A DNA stretch of 41,216 nucleotides from Bradyrhizobium sp. 164 (GCF_023073715.1 NZ_JADPKA010000114.1:1-41216); one strand, 5' to 3'; positions 33,717 through 41,044 are shown, counted from the first letter of the stretch. The notes: generated by a model not told the origin, from the letters alone. Numbers and translations: made by a program.

Positions 33717-33935
33717 GTGGTCTCTCCAGATCATGTCCTACGTGATTGCCCGAACTGTCATGCTTGGCCGATGCCCGCCAACTTCATCCGCTCGAGCTGG
33801 GCAGGCCAGTTGCCCCAAATTGAGTTTCGGTGCGCAAAGTGTGGTCATGAAGAGACCGCGGAGGTCGAAAGCACAGGGGAGATGAAAGCCATTAAGAAGC
33901 GGCGGCGGAGATGGTTCGTCGCTCCGATCACCTGA
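33717..33935 (+). CDS. Zinc-ribbon small protein, 72 residues
   Basis: GTG start at 33717 after GGGAG (33702-33706). Two zinc knuckles are visible: CPNCH at residues 11-15 and CAKCGHEE at about 39-46, with a basic, tryptophan-containing tail (KKRRRRWFVAPIT). Function unknown; probably a metal-binding or nucleic-acid-binding protein. GGGAG can pair with TTCCC just before the start codon. Confidence 0.65.
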   Translation: MVSPDHVLRDCPNCHAWPMPANFIRSSWAGQLPQIEFRCAKCGHEETAEVESTGEMKAIKKRRRRWFVAPIT

Positions 33936-33978
33936 GGTTTCGGTCATCCAAACGGTAGAATGAATTGTACAAAAATAC

Positions 33979-34012
33979 GCCGCCGGGCACGCAATACCTT
34001 CGTCCCGGCGGC
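33979..34012 (-). terminator. Hairpin in the gap before IS256
   Basis: GCCGCCGGG (33979-33987) and CCCGGCGGC (34004-34012), 9-bp perfect stem. The A-run at 33971-33975 would be a T-run on the minus strand, so it reads as a minus-strand terminator. Confidence 0.4.
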
Positions 34013-34120
34013 TTGATCCGTCCAGCCCCGGGACGGGATTAACAAAAATCCCGGATACTGCTCTGTCTGCACAGCGCGCGTAAAGGTTCGCTGATTGTTT
34101 GATTGCCCACGAACTAAGGC

Positions 34121-34128
34121 TCGCCGGT
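34121..34128 (+). repeat. Left target-site duplication of IS256 element
   Basis: TCGCCGGT, identical to 37351-37358. Confidence 0.75.
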
Positions 34129-34285
34129 GGTCGTGTCCCCAGTGATGGTGTAGCTCGGTAGAGCAAAGCCGTCCGCACGCGCGCCCTCAAATAGCGCCGT
34201 AGCGGGCGGACGGCTTTGCGGTGGTCACCGGCGATCCGCCGGTAGGGTCGGGTTGCTGACACCAACCTGATTCGAGGAACCACCG

Positions 34286-35270
34286 ATGACCGACGAGATG
34301 ATGAACCTGCGAACGCTCGTGGAGAAAACCCCCGATGCGGATTTGCTGCGCGAGATGATCGGCTTTGCCGCCCAGCGTCTGATGGAGCTGGAAGTGGAAA
34401 GCCAGACCGGGGCCGCCTATGGCGAGAAGAGCTCCGAGCGTCTGGCGCAGCGCAACGGCTACCGCGACCGGATTTGGAAAACTCGCGCCGGCGCGGTCGA
34501 ACTGCGCATCCCCAAGCTGCGCAAGGGCTCCTACTTCCCCGGCTTCCTGGAGCCCCGCCGCATGGCCGAGAAGGCGCTCACCGCCGTGGTGCAGGAAGCC
34601 TACGTGCAGGGCGTCTCGACCCGCTCGGTCGACGATCTCGTGCAGGCCATGGGCATGAGCGGGATCTCCAAGAGCCAGGTGAGCCGGCTGTGTGCCGAGA
34701 TCGATGACAAGGTGAAGGCCTTCCTCGCCCGTCTGATCGAGGGCGACTGGCCGTATTTGTGGATCGACGCCACCTACGTGAAGGTGCGCCAGCAGGGCCG
34801 CATCGTCTCGGTCGCGGTGATTGTCGCGGTCGGCGTCAACAGTGATGGCCGGCGCGAAGTGCTCGGCATGGATATTGATCCGTCTGAGCCGAGACGTTCT
34901 GGACGGCGTTCCTGCGCAAGCTCGCGCGCCGCGGCCTGCGCGGCGTCAAGCTGGTCGTGTCTGATGCCCATGAGGGCATCAAGGCCACTGTCGCCAAGGT
35001 GCTCAACGCCTCCTGGCAGCGCTGCCGCGTGCACTTCATGCGCAACGCGCTCGCGCATGCCGGCAAAAGCGGGCGGCGTGTCGTCTCCGCCTTCATCGCC
35101 ACCGCCTTTGCCCAGGACGATGCCGAGGCCGCAAAGACCCAATGGCGAAAGGTCGCCGACCAGCTCCGCCCCAAGCTCCCCAAGCTCGCCGGCTTCCTCG
35201 ACGAAGCGGAGACCGATGTACTCGCCTACATGACCTTCCCGCCCCAGCACCGGACCAAGCTGCACTCGAC
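34286..35270 (+). pseudogene. IS256-family transposase, 5' part
   Basis: MTDEMMNLRTLVEKTPDADL is the family's N-terminus. The catalytic DDE domain begins with PYLWIDATYVKVRQQGR (first Asp). A missing G at about 34889 shifts the frame within PSEAET, after which SDAHEGIKATVAKV (second Asp), WQRCRVHFMRN and AYMTFPPQHRTKLHS continue in another frame. The coding sequence stops at about 35270, where the IS110 element begins, and resumes at 37081. The catalytic glutamate falls in the later part. Confidence 0.9.
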
Positions 35271-35407
35271 GGATGAGATGGACAAGCGATTTTTTATGAC
35301 CGCGCCGCGATGACGATTGCGGGAATCGCGTCCATTCTTTGGTTCGGCCGCGCCGCGGGCCATTCTTCCGTCCCGGCCACCGATCTCGCAGCCGCCGCGC
35401 GCAGGGT

Positions 35408-35457
35408 CGGTCAAGGCTGGCCGCATTTGCGGCCACCGCACGGCTTGGCCTTGACCG
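35408..35457. repeat. Hairpin downstream of the nested IS110 transposase
   Basis: CGGTCAAGGC (35408-35417) pairs with GCCTTGACCG (35448-35457), with further pairing on both sides. It is followed by GAGCACGGCGGCATGCTGG, almost the same word that follows the hairpin at 23893-23961. Confidence 0.6.
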
Positions 35458-35597
35458 GCCCGAGCACGGCGGCATGCTGGCGTGGAACGGGACTGCATTC
35501 CTGGCTGGCACTTGCCGTCAGCGGCGGTTATGGTTGTCGGGCGCGGGCGACCTCGTGGCGAAGCGTGACGCGTCGGCTGCAAGCGTTACCGGACTGC

Positions 35598-36833
35598 CTA
35601 TTTTGTCCTGCCGAGCTGAGGCGCCCGCGCGCCGGGGTTTGGCCGCCGCGGTTTCCATTGCGACACCAATCGTTCGTAGCTTCGCTCCGCCTGGGCGGCA
35701 ATCAACATCTCACGGTCGCGCAGCGCCTTGATGTTGTAGGCATAGGCTGGTCCGCGCCGGCTGCCCTTCTGTTGCGGATGTCCAGCTTGAAGTTGCATCG
35801 CGCGGGTCTTGTTGGCGACCAGCGCCGGGCGCGCCCACAGGTAATCCTCGCCCTTCGTCAGCAAATGCCAGCAGAGCACCGTGAGCTTGCGAGCCACGGC
35901 CACCGCGGCGACCTGATGGCCACGCCGGGCGCGGATCCGCACGAAAAAAGCATGCAGTGGACCGGGCGCCTTGGCCGCGGCCCAGGCCGCCTCGACCAGC
36001 ATGGCGCGCGCGTGACTGCGGCCGATCTTGCTGATGCGACCGTGATGGGCGGCTCCCAGTCCCGACTGCCGCACCCGCGGGTTCAGCCCGAAATAGCTCA
36101 CCAGCTTCTGCGGGCTGTTGAACCGGCTGATGTCGCCGATCGCCGCCACGATGCCGGCGGCAACCGCCAGGTTCACGCCGGTGATGGTCATCAATCTGTT
36201 GGCCGCGGGATCATCGATTGCGACCTGCGCGATCTCGCGGTCGAGCAGAGCCAGGTCTTCCGCCAGCCGGTCAAGCTCACGGACGTGCCGATCGATGGCC
36301 GCGCGCTCATCGCCCGGCAGCTGTTGGGCGGCCAACCACGCCCGGCCGCGGGCGTTGAAAAGATCGGCATGCGGGCACTTCGGGATTAGGTGCGCGTGCA
36401 GGATCGAATGCACCTCGTTCTTGAGCCGCGTGCGATGCCGCACGACCTGGTAGCGCCGCGCCACCAGCCGACGCTTGCGTTCGGTCTCCGCGTCAGGCGT
36501 CCAGATCTGCGGCAGGTACCCGGCCGCCTGCAGACTGGCGAGCGTGCCGGCATCGATCTTGTCGGTCTTAACGTGAGCCTGGGCGATCGCCTTCACCTGC
36601 AGCGGATTGGCGATAATCACCCGTGCCACGAACGGCGCCAGAACCCGCGACACCGCCATGCTGTTGGCAGTCGCTTCGACCACCACCTCATCACTGGCCA
36701 GCAGGGTCTTGCCAAATCCCTCCAGCGCAGTCCGCGTCATGTCGATGCGGCCCGCATGTCGGAGCCTGCCGTCCTCCCAAAACACCACCTCGCCGAAAGT
36801 TCGGTGGACGTCGATGCCAATCACCCGTCGCAT
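35598..36833 (-). CDS. IS110-family transposase, 411 residues
   Basis: AGGAGGT lies before the ATG at 36833, so the longer reading from 36881 is not used. The DEDD residues are in RVIGIDVHRTFGEVVFW (D), VVVEATANSMAV (E) and HVKTDKIDAGTLA (D and D). The C-terminal domain has ITGVNLAVAAGIVAAIGDIS, YFGLNPRVRQSG, then HHGRISKIGRSHARAMLVEA with the conserved serine. The extended C-terminal tail of about 70 residues is basic and proline-rich. The frame is intact. It differs from the IS110 transposases at 12522 and 24251, so the window holds three different IS110-type genes plus one fragment. Confidence 0.92.
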   Translation of the reverse strand: MRRVIGIDVHRTFGEVVFWEDGRLRHAGRIDMTRTALEGFGKTLLASDEVVVEATANSMAVSRVLAPFVARVIIANPLQVKAIAQAHVKTDKIDAGTLASLQAAGYLPQIWTPDAETERKRRLVARRYQVVRHRTRLKNEVHSILHAHLIPKCPHADLFNARGRAWLAAQQLPGDERAAIDRHVRELDRLAEDLALLDREIAQVAIDDPAANRLMTITGVNLAVAAGIVAAIGDISRFNSPQKLVSYFGLNPRVRQSGLGAAHHGRISKIGRSHARAMLVEAAWAAAKAPGPLHAFFVRIRARRGHQVAAVAVARKLTVLCWHLLTKGEDYLWARPALVANKTRAMQLQAGHPQQKGSRRGPAYAYNIKALRDREMLIAAQAERSYERLVSQWKPRRPNPGARAPQLGRTK

Positions 36834-37080
36834 TCGCACCTCCTGCCTGACATATGACGGGAGCTGCGCGCGACACGACAACTACGGATTCGCGCTCACA
36901 GCGCAACCGGGCGAGTCGCAGAGGCGGCCAGCTACTAACTCGAGCTCTCGGCTCATCGAATAACATCGGCCTGCCCGCACTTCGTGCTCCCGGTGCCTCT
37001 GTCCCGATGGTCGCACCATATGCCACGATCTAGAACACCGCAGCGGGAACGTTGACACCGAGACATCTCATACCGGTTAC

Positions 37081-37283
37081 CAACCCGATCGAGCGCCTCA
37101 ACGGCGAGATCAAGCGGCGCACCGAGGTGGTCGGAGGAGGACGCCATCGTTCGCCTCGTTGGTGCGATCCTGCTCGAGCAGAACGATGAATGGGCCGTCC
37201 AGCGCGCCCGCTACATGACGCTGGAAACCATCGCGCCGTTGAGCGATGATCCCGCCGTCAGCTTCCCGGCAATCGCCAGCTGA
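37081..37283 (+). pseudogene. IS256-family transposase, 3' part
   Basis: NPIERLNGEIKRRTEVVG, then, after a small deletion at about 37125-37135, EDAIVRLVGAILLEQNDEWA and VQRARYMTLETIAPLSDDPA, ending in TGA at 37281. This is the exact continuation of the gene interrupted at 35270; NPIER carries the catalytic glutamate. Confidence 0.88.
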
Positions 37284-37350
37284 CCTGTCCGGCCCATGCC
37301 GGCGAACGTGGTGAACTCCGCTTAGCTACACCACGCCGGGGGACACGATC

Positions 37351-37358
37351 TCGCCGGT
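37351..37358 (+). repeat. Right target-site duplication of IS256 element
   Basis: TCGCCGGT, identical to 34121-34128. Confidence 0.75.
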
Positions 37359-37511
37359 TCACGTCGGTCACACCGAATAGATTGCGAACGCGAGTGTATC
37401 GGTGATCGGACACCGTATTGCCACGGGACCACGAGGTCGAATCCGTTATAATAAATGACTCACGCCTTGGAACGTGTAGGCGCATACTCTCGGCGTCACA
37501 GCACGGTATGT

Positions 37512-37575
37512 GGCTTATATCTGTGATGAGAACGCCAGTTGCGCTCCCGCCTTCCTCAGAGAAAAAGGGCGAGCC
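37512..37575 (+). promoter_or_regulatory. Conserved leader, copy 1 (before 66-residue copy 2)
   Basis: GGCTTATATCTGTGATGAGA (37512-37531) matches the leader at 39614-39633 at 16 of 20 positions. TTGCGCTC follows at 37539-37546. The next bases, GCTC and GCCTT, can pair with AAGGGCGAGC, the region just before the ATG at 37576. That would hide the ribosome-binding site. Confidence 0.5.
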
Positions 37576-37776
37576 ATGCAGGAGCGGCGTCATTTCAAAC
37601 AAGTCGACCCCCTCGACGAGCGCATTTCTGGCGTGGCTGAGCGTCTGAGGACAGAAGCCCGTGGCACCCTGCCCGGGGTAGAGCGCGACCGACTTCTTCG
37701 CAGGGCGCGGCTTGCGGAAACCGCCTCCCACGTTGGCGAGTGGCTCTCCTCACCCGGCCTAAAAGCTCCGACCTAA
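37576..37776 (+). CDS. 66-residue small protein family, copy 2
   Basis: The ATG at 37576 follows AAGGGCGAG. The protein shares the family pattern: a helix around AERLRTEARG, then PGVERDRLLRRARLAETASH and VGEWLSSPGLKAPT. It is about a third to a half identical by eye to copies at 32050 and 40755, with the same length of 66 residues. Its promoter differs from copy 1: there is no EcfG sequence, but the conserved leader. A terminator hairpin follows eight bases after the stop. Function unknown. Confidence 0.8.
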   Translation: MQERRHFKQVDPLDERISGVAERLRTEARGTLPGVERDRLLRRARLAETASHVGEWLSSPGLKAPT

Positions 37777-37783
37777 AGGTAAA

Positions 37784-37811
37784 GCCGCCTCGGTTGGCGG
37801 CCTCTTCGTTT
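37784..37811 (+). terminator. Rho-independent terminator
   Basis: GCCGCC, loop TCGGTT, GGCGGC, then CTCTTCGTTT. It closes the 66-residue copy 2 gene. Confidence 0.7.
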
Positions 37812-37812
37812 G

Positions 37813-37830
37813 CGCCGGTTCACGCTGGCG
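37813..37830. repeat. Hairpin with TTCACG loop, copy 2
   Basis: CGCCGG, loop TTCACG, CTGGCG. Related to the perfect hairpin at 31914-31937. Confidence 0.5.
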
Positions 37831-38026
37831 GGCGGCCCTTCAGCTTTGGAGTAGCTGTCGCACGAGCGGCCCCCTTCAGCGCTGCCTCGATCGTGTTGAA
37901 CCGCGTACCCAAAGGAAGTCTTCCCCTCGGCCGTTTGCGCGCCAATGATTTGGTCGGTCTGGTTACAAGCCACAAATCGCTGCCGCAGCTGGCGCATTCG
38001 TAGATCTTCAGCTCATACCCTGTCAA
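37820..38026 (-). CDS. Possible small CxxC protein, 68 residues
   Basis: YELKIYECASCGSDLWLVTR begins a small protein with one CxxC pair and a basic C-terminus. The only in-frame start is TTG at 38026, beside the IS21 end, so the true N-terminus may have been lost by insertion. Function unknown. Confidence 0.4.
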   Translation of the reverse strand: MTGYELKIYECASCGSDLWLVTRPTKSLARKRPRGRLPLGTRFNTIEAALKGAARATATPKLKGRPPA

Positions 38027-38036
38027 ACGCCATCCG

Positions 38037-38071
38037 GAACTGCCCCCTTTGCGTCATGAAGAACTGCCCCC
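38037..38071. repeat. Direct repeats at the IS21 end
   Basis: GAACTGCCCCC occurs at 38037-38047 and again at 38061-38071, 24 bases apart. Repeated short sequences near the ends are typical of IS21 elements, where they bind the transposase. Confidence 0.65.
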
Positions 38072-38081
38072 ACCATCGGGA

Positions 38082-38942
38082 TTATGATCTCGGTTGAAGG
38101 TTGTTTCCGCCGGTGACGGGCCGGAGGGAGGCGGAGCCGACCGGAGGGCCGTCACCGGCGGTCGGCGTCTTAATGAGGCCGCTCTTGCGCTTGGCGCGGA
38201 GCCGGTAGCTGTCGCCGCGGATCGTCAGCACGTGGCTGTGGTGCAAGAGCCGGTCGAGGATCGCGGTGGCGACCACGGGATCGGCGAACACGGCGCCCCA
38301 TTCGGCAACACTGCGGTTCGAGGTGATCAGCATGGCGCCAGTTTCATAGCGCCGGCTGACCAGTTGGAAGAACAGATGTGCCGCGTCAGGCTCCAGCGGC
38401 AGGTAGCCGAGCTCGTCGACGATCAGCAGCTTTGGCTTCGACAACGCGAGCAGCTTCTCGTCCAGACGCCGTTCGCCATGCGCCTTGGCAAGGCCCGCGA
38501 CCAGCGTCGTCGCCGTGGTGAACTGCACCGTGTACCCGGCCAGGATCGCCTCTCGCCCCAGCGCGATCGACAAGTGCGTCTTGCCGACGCCGGGCGGCCC
38601 GAGCAGCAGCACGTTCTCTCCGTTGGCGATCCAACGTGATGCGGCCAGGTCGCGGATTTGCTTTGGGTCGATCGACGGCTGCGCCTCGAAGTCGAAGCCC
38701 GCAAGCTCCTTCACGGCCGGGAAGTGTGCGAGCTTCAGCGCCATCTCGATGCGGCGATGGTCCTTGCGCGCGATCTCGCGCTCGCACAGCAGGATCAGCG
38801 TCTCACGCGCCGACAGGTTCGCGCGCGCCGCCTCGTCGCACAGGCTGTCGAGCTGATCGCGGATCCCGGAGAGCTGCAATCGCGCCAACATAGCATCTAG
38901 CGGATCGGTCGTTGCTTCCGTTACCTTTTTTGCCCGCGTCAT
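38082..38942 (-). CDS. istB: IstB, IS21 helper ATPase, 286 residues
   Basis: AAA+ ATPase that helps the IS21 transposase choose and bind target DNA. The N-terminal helical domain is followed by Walker A (LLLGPPGVGKTHLSIALG, about residues 112-129) and Walker B (KLLIVDELGYLPLEPD). The sensor region LITSNRSVAEWG follows. The ATG overlaps the stop of istA (TGATG), the usual arrangement. Intact and full length, but its partner IstA is broken, so it could only act with another copy. Confidence 0.92.
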   Translation of the reverse strand: MTRAKKVTEATTDPLDAMLARLQLSGIRDQLDSLCDEAARANLSARETLILLCEREIARKDHRRIEMALKLAHFPAVKELAGFDFEAQPSIDPKQIRDLAASRWIANGENVLLLGPPGVGKTHLSIALGREAILAGYTVQFTTATTLVAGLAKAHGERRLDEKLLALSKPKLLIVDELGYLPLEPDAAHLFFQLVSRRYETGAMLITSNRSVAEWGAVFADPVVATAILDRLLHHSHVLTIRGDSYRLRAKRKSGLIKTPTAGDGPPVGSASLRPVTGGNNLQPRS

Positions 38943-39463
38943 CAGAAGCTTCCTCCGACCACGGCTTCGTATTCGGCAAGAGGAAGTAACAACGACGGCG
39001 GTGAGGACGGCGCCAGCACCGCGGCCGCCGCGATCTCCGCCCGGCGGACCGCGCCATTGCGACCAGCAACACCATCAAGATGGGCGGAGTCGATGATCCG
39101 CAACCGGCGCCCCTTCGATTGCTCGTGAACCGCGACCTGGTGCAATCCATGGCGGATCCGCACCTGGCCGGCCGCGATCGTTACCGCCACGCGCTCGCCA
39201 ATCAGGCGCCACGGCACCGAGTAGCTGTTCGTGTCGATCTCGACGGCGCAATCATTGCCGACGACGCGGGTCAGTTGACGCAAGGATCCGAACGACGGCT
39301 GCCCGCCGAGCGGCTTCAACCGATGTATCTCGTCACGCGCGGAGCGGATGATCGGCGCCTCGCCGGTCGTGCCGTGGATACGAACGTTCGCAACCTCACG
39401 CTCCCATCTGTCGAGATGCGCCTCGAATGCACCGCGGAGCGCATTAGTGGCGTGATCGTCGAC
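38942..39463 (-). pseudogene. istA: IstA, IS21 transposase, C-terminal third
   Basis: DDHATNALRGAFEAHLDRWE, then ANVRIHGTTGEAPIIR, KPLGGQPSFGSLRQLTRVVG and SYSVPWRLIGERVAVTIAAG, ending at the stop that overlaps istB. The frame is closed by a TAG at 39464-39466; the DDE catalytic domain is missing. Confidence 0.85.
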
Positions 39464-39613
39464 CTACAGCAGAAACGGGATGCGATGCATCCCACCGTTC
39501 TGCCCTCGTCAGAGCTAGGCCGCTGACAGCCATTGTGCTGCGTTCCTGTGTGCATTTCGGTATCGCTGCGCGCTGTTTAAGCCTAGGGTATCACCCATCA
39601 CCGCCCGATCAGT

Positions 39614-39672
39614 GGCATCTATCGGTGCTGAGAGCATTGCGCTCCCGCCTCCACCCGAAAGAGGGCGGTCAG
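39614..39672 (+). promoter_or_regulatory. Conserved leader, copy 2 (before 33-residue membrane peptide)
   Basis: GGCATCTATCGGTGCTGAGA (39614-39633), then TTGCGCTC (39637-39644). CCGCCTC (about 39645-39652) can pair with GAGGGCGG (39662-39669), the ribosome-binding site of the gene at 39673. Confidence 0.5.
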
Positions 39673-39774
39673 ATGTCCGATCCCGGCAAATTCGATATTC
39701 GTCAGTGGCTCGTACCACCATTATTGGTGCCGATTTTCCTGTTACTGCTGATCGCTGTCGCCGCCGTTCTATAG
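39673..39774 (+). CDS. Small membrane peptide, 33 residues
   Basis: Ribosome-binding sequence GAGGGCGG four bases before the ATG. MSDPGKFDIRQWLVPPLLVP leads into one hydrophobic segment (IFLLLLIAVAAVL) that reaches the C-terminus. So it is a single-span membrane peptide with a short polar N-terminus. I recall similar peptides in bradyrhizobia, but no function is known. It carries the conserved leader. Confidence 0.65.
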   Translation: MSDPGKFDIRQWLVPPLLVPIFLLLLIAVAAVL

Positions 39775-39839
39775 CGGCAGGTCCCTTCAATCGCGGCCGG
39801 GCAGCTCAACACAAGGCAGGCCCCAGACAGGAGTCGGAA

Positions 39840-40022
39840 ATGGCAAACGCAGCAATTATCAGGAATGCCTATGGGGTTCCGGCAATTTTTGTTGGTTCGA
39901 AAACAGGACGGGACGATGCGCCCTTTGTTTTCGTCAGGGTCGGAGACGAGGAGCGCCGGATGCGTTGGTCCGAGTGGGATGCTCTTGGCATGGACCGGCG
40001 AGCGTCCCTCTTGGGCAGGTAA
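39840..40022 (+). CDS. Small hypothetical protein, 60 residues
   Basis: CAGGAG precedes the ATG at 39840. MANAAIIRNAYGVPAIFVGS is followed by FVFVRVGDEERRMRWSEWDA. Compact, no membrane segment, no domain recognised. It is followed 20 bases later by the next gene on the same strand. Confidence 0.6.
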   Translation: MANAAIIRNAYGVPAIFVGSKTGRDDAPFVFVRVGDEERRMRWSEWDALGMDRRASLLGR

Positions 40023-40042
40023 GTAGGAATGAGAGGTTCAGC

Positions 40043-40314
40043 ATGACGAAGGGCCTAACAGGTTCATGGACGGCGGCGCTTTTCCTGGCCTCGGCACTTG
40101 GCATCCCTACGCCAGCCGCTTTCGCCGCGGAGCCGAACTGCCGTGCGGTCGAAAGCACCAGCGCGCGCCTCTCCTGCTACGACGCGGCCTTTCCTCCAAA
40201 AAGAGGAAGCCAGCCGAGACCGTTATCGACTCATCGCCAGGCGACAAGGATCCATTCCTTGCGGAAGAAGCTCGAACCGCCGCAAAGCTAAAGAACATTT
40301 GCCGCGGTTGCTGA
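40043..40314 (+). pseudogene. Small exported protein, frameshift in an A-run
   Basis: GAGAGG lies before the ATG at 40043. A signal peptide (to about PAAFAAE) is followed by CRAVESTSARLSCYDAAFPP. The family-like C-terminus (AETVIDSSPGDKDPFLAEEA, then RTAAKLKNICRGC) lies in another frame. One extra A in the run at about 40198-40202 would join them. The reading frame as given ends with unrelated sequence at 40291. Two cysteine pairs (C..C in each half) would suggest disulfides in the intact protein. Confidence 0.68.
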
Positions 40315-40374
40315 GTTCATCGATGGCGCGAGCGTGTTCCGAACATTTGCGCTCCAATTCAGAGGGCCAGTCAA

Positions 40375-40518
40375 ATGACGAAAGAGGGTGCCAAAGGTCG
40401 CCGAGTGGCCAGTCAACGAAAGCGTGCTCTTCATCTGGCCGGCGCCGTTATAGATGACAGAGCAGACAACTCAGCGAGTTCCAAGGACCAATCGATAAGA
40501 AAGCAGCGCCCTGCTTGA
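40375..40518 (+). CDS. Possible small basic protein, 47 residues
   Basis: The ATG at 40375 follows GAGGG. MTKEGAKGRRVASQRKRALH, then a polar C-terminus ending IRKQRPA. The TTGCGCTC motif (40347-40354) is present upstream as in three other small genes, which supports it being real. No family recognised. Confidence 0.4.
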   Translation: MTKEGAKGRRVASQRKRALHLAGAVIDDRADNSASSKDQSIRKQRPA

Positions 40519-40691
40519 AGACGTGCGGAATTTCGGCGGTCCGCGTTGATCGTTCGAACAAGACCTTGAGCGAATGATTGATCCAGCCAGTCGCGAGCGC
40601 CGGGGCAGTTGCAAATAGTTTGCGACGAAATAAAACGCTCGCTATCCAGCCACCAAAGGCGCACGGTCCCACCGCCACCGCGCGGCCCGTA

Positions 40692-40754
40692 GCATCTATC
40701 GGTGGTGTGGACGCAAAATTGCGCTCTCGCTCAATGCCACAGCGGAGCACAAAC
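40692..40754 (+). promoter_or_regulatory. Conserved leader, copy 4 (before 66-residue copy 3)
   Basis: GCATCTATCGGTG (40692-40704) is identical to 39615-39627. TTGCGCTC follows at 40719-40726. GCTCTCGC (40723-40730) can pair with GCGGAGC (about 40742-40748), the ribosome-binding site of the gene at 40755. Confidence 0.5.
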
Positions 40755-40955
40755 ATGCCGGCCCCACGTATCCTGGAACAATCACCGACATTCGAGTACC
40801 GTCTCGCACAAGAGGCGATTAGTTTGCGCCAGCAGGCCAGAGGGATGCCCCCTGGCATCCGCCGTACGGAACTCTTGCAAAAGGCCCGGCAGATCGATGC
40901 TGCCGGAGAGGTCAACACGTGGCTGACCTCGCCGGGACTACAACCCCCAATCTAA
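40755..40955 (+). CDS. 66-residue small protein family, copy 3
   Basis: The ATG at 40755 follows GGAGC; a second in-frame ATG at 40734 is possible but lacks a site. The helix AQEAISLRQQARGMPPGI is followed by RRTELLQKARQIDAAGEV and NTWLTSPGLQPPI, matching copies at 32050 and 37576 in length and in the WL-SPGL ending. This copy lacks the E-T residues of the R-A-E-T motif. Function unknown. A terminator lies about 90 bases downstream. Confidence 0.78.
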   Translation: MPAPRILEQSPTFEYRLAQEAISLRQQARGMPPGIRRTELLQKARQIDAAGEVNTWLTSPGLQPPI

Positions 40956-41044
40956 GTTTCTTCGCCAAGGTGATGAACCTCGGTACGACGCGTGGAGACC
41001 AATTTTCATCGGGATTTACTCTCACCCTCCCGGGGCTGGTAAGC

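Larger units (their letters stand above)
35271..37080 (-). mobile_element. IS110-family element nested in IS256
   Basis: The two halves of the IS256 transposase align directly when about 1,810 bases are removed: HST ends at 35270, and NPIERLNGEIKRR starts at 37081. A short inverted word, TGAGATG, lies at both edges (35274-35280 and 37064-37070). Everything between belongs to one minus-strand IS110 element. Exact ends may be off by a few bases. Confidence 0.8.
34129..37350 (+). mobile_element. IS256-family element, interrupted by IS110
   Basis: Imperfect terminal inverted repeats (34129-34155 and 37324-37350) match at 22 of 27 positions. They share GTGTCCCC near the tip and TGGTGTAGCT inside. 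An 8-bp direct repeat, TCGCCGGT, flanks the element (34121-34128 and 37351-37358), the duplication size expected for IS256. The transposase gene is split by an IS110 insertion from about 35271 to 37080. Confidence 0.85.
38036..39463 (-). mobile_element. IS21-family element, truncated at the istA side
   Basis: An intact istB and the last third of istA on the minus strand, with terminal direct repeats at the istB end. The other end is missing: istA breaks off near 39463. It is not the same IS21 as the one at 20346-21353; the IstB proteins differ clearly. Confidence 0.75.

Noticed and set aside
40196..40204. A-run in the exported-protein gene as a programmed frameshift site
   Set aside because: The run is one A short of the A-AAA-AAG slippery sequence and no stimulating hairpin is evident; a simple indel explains it better.
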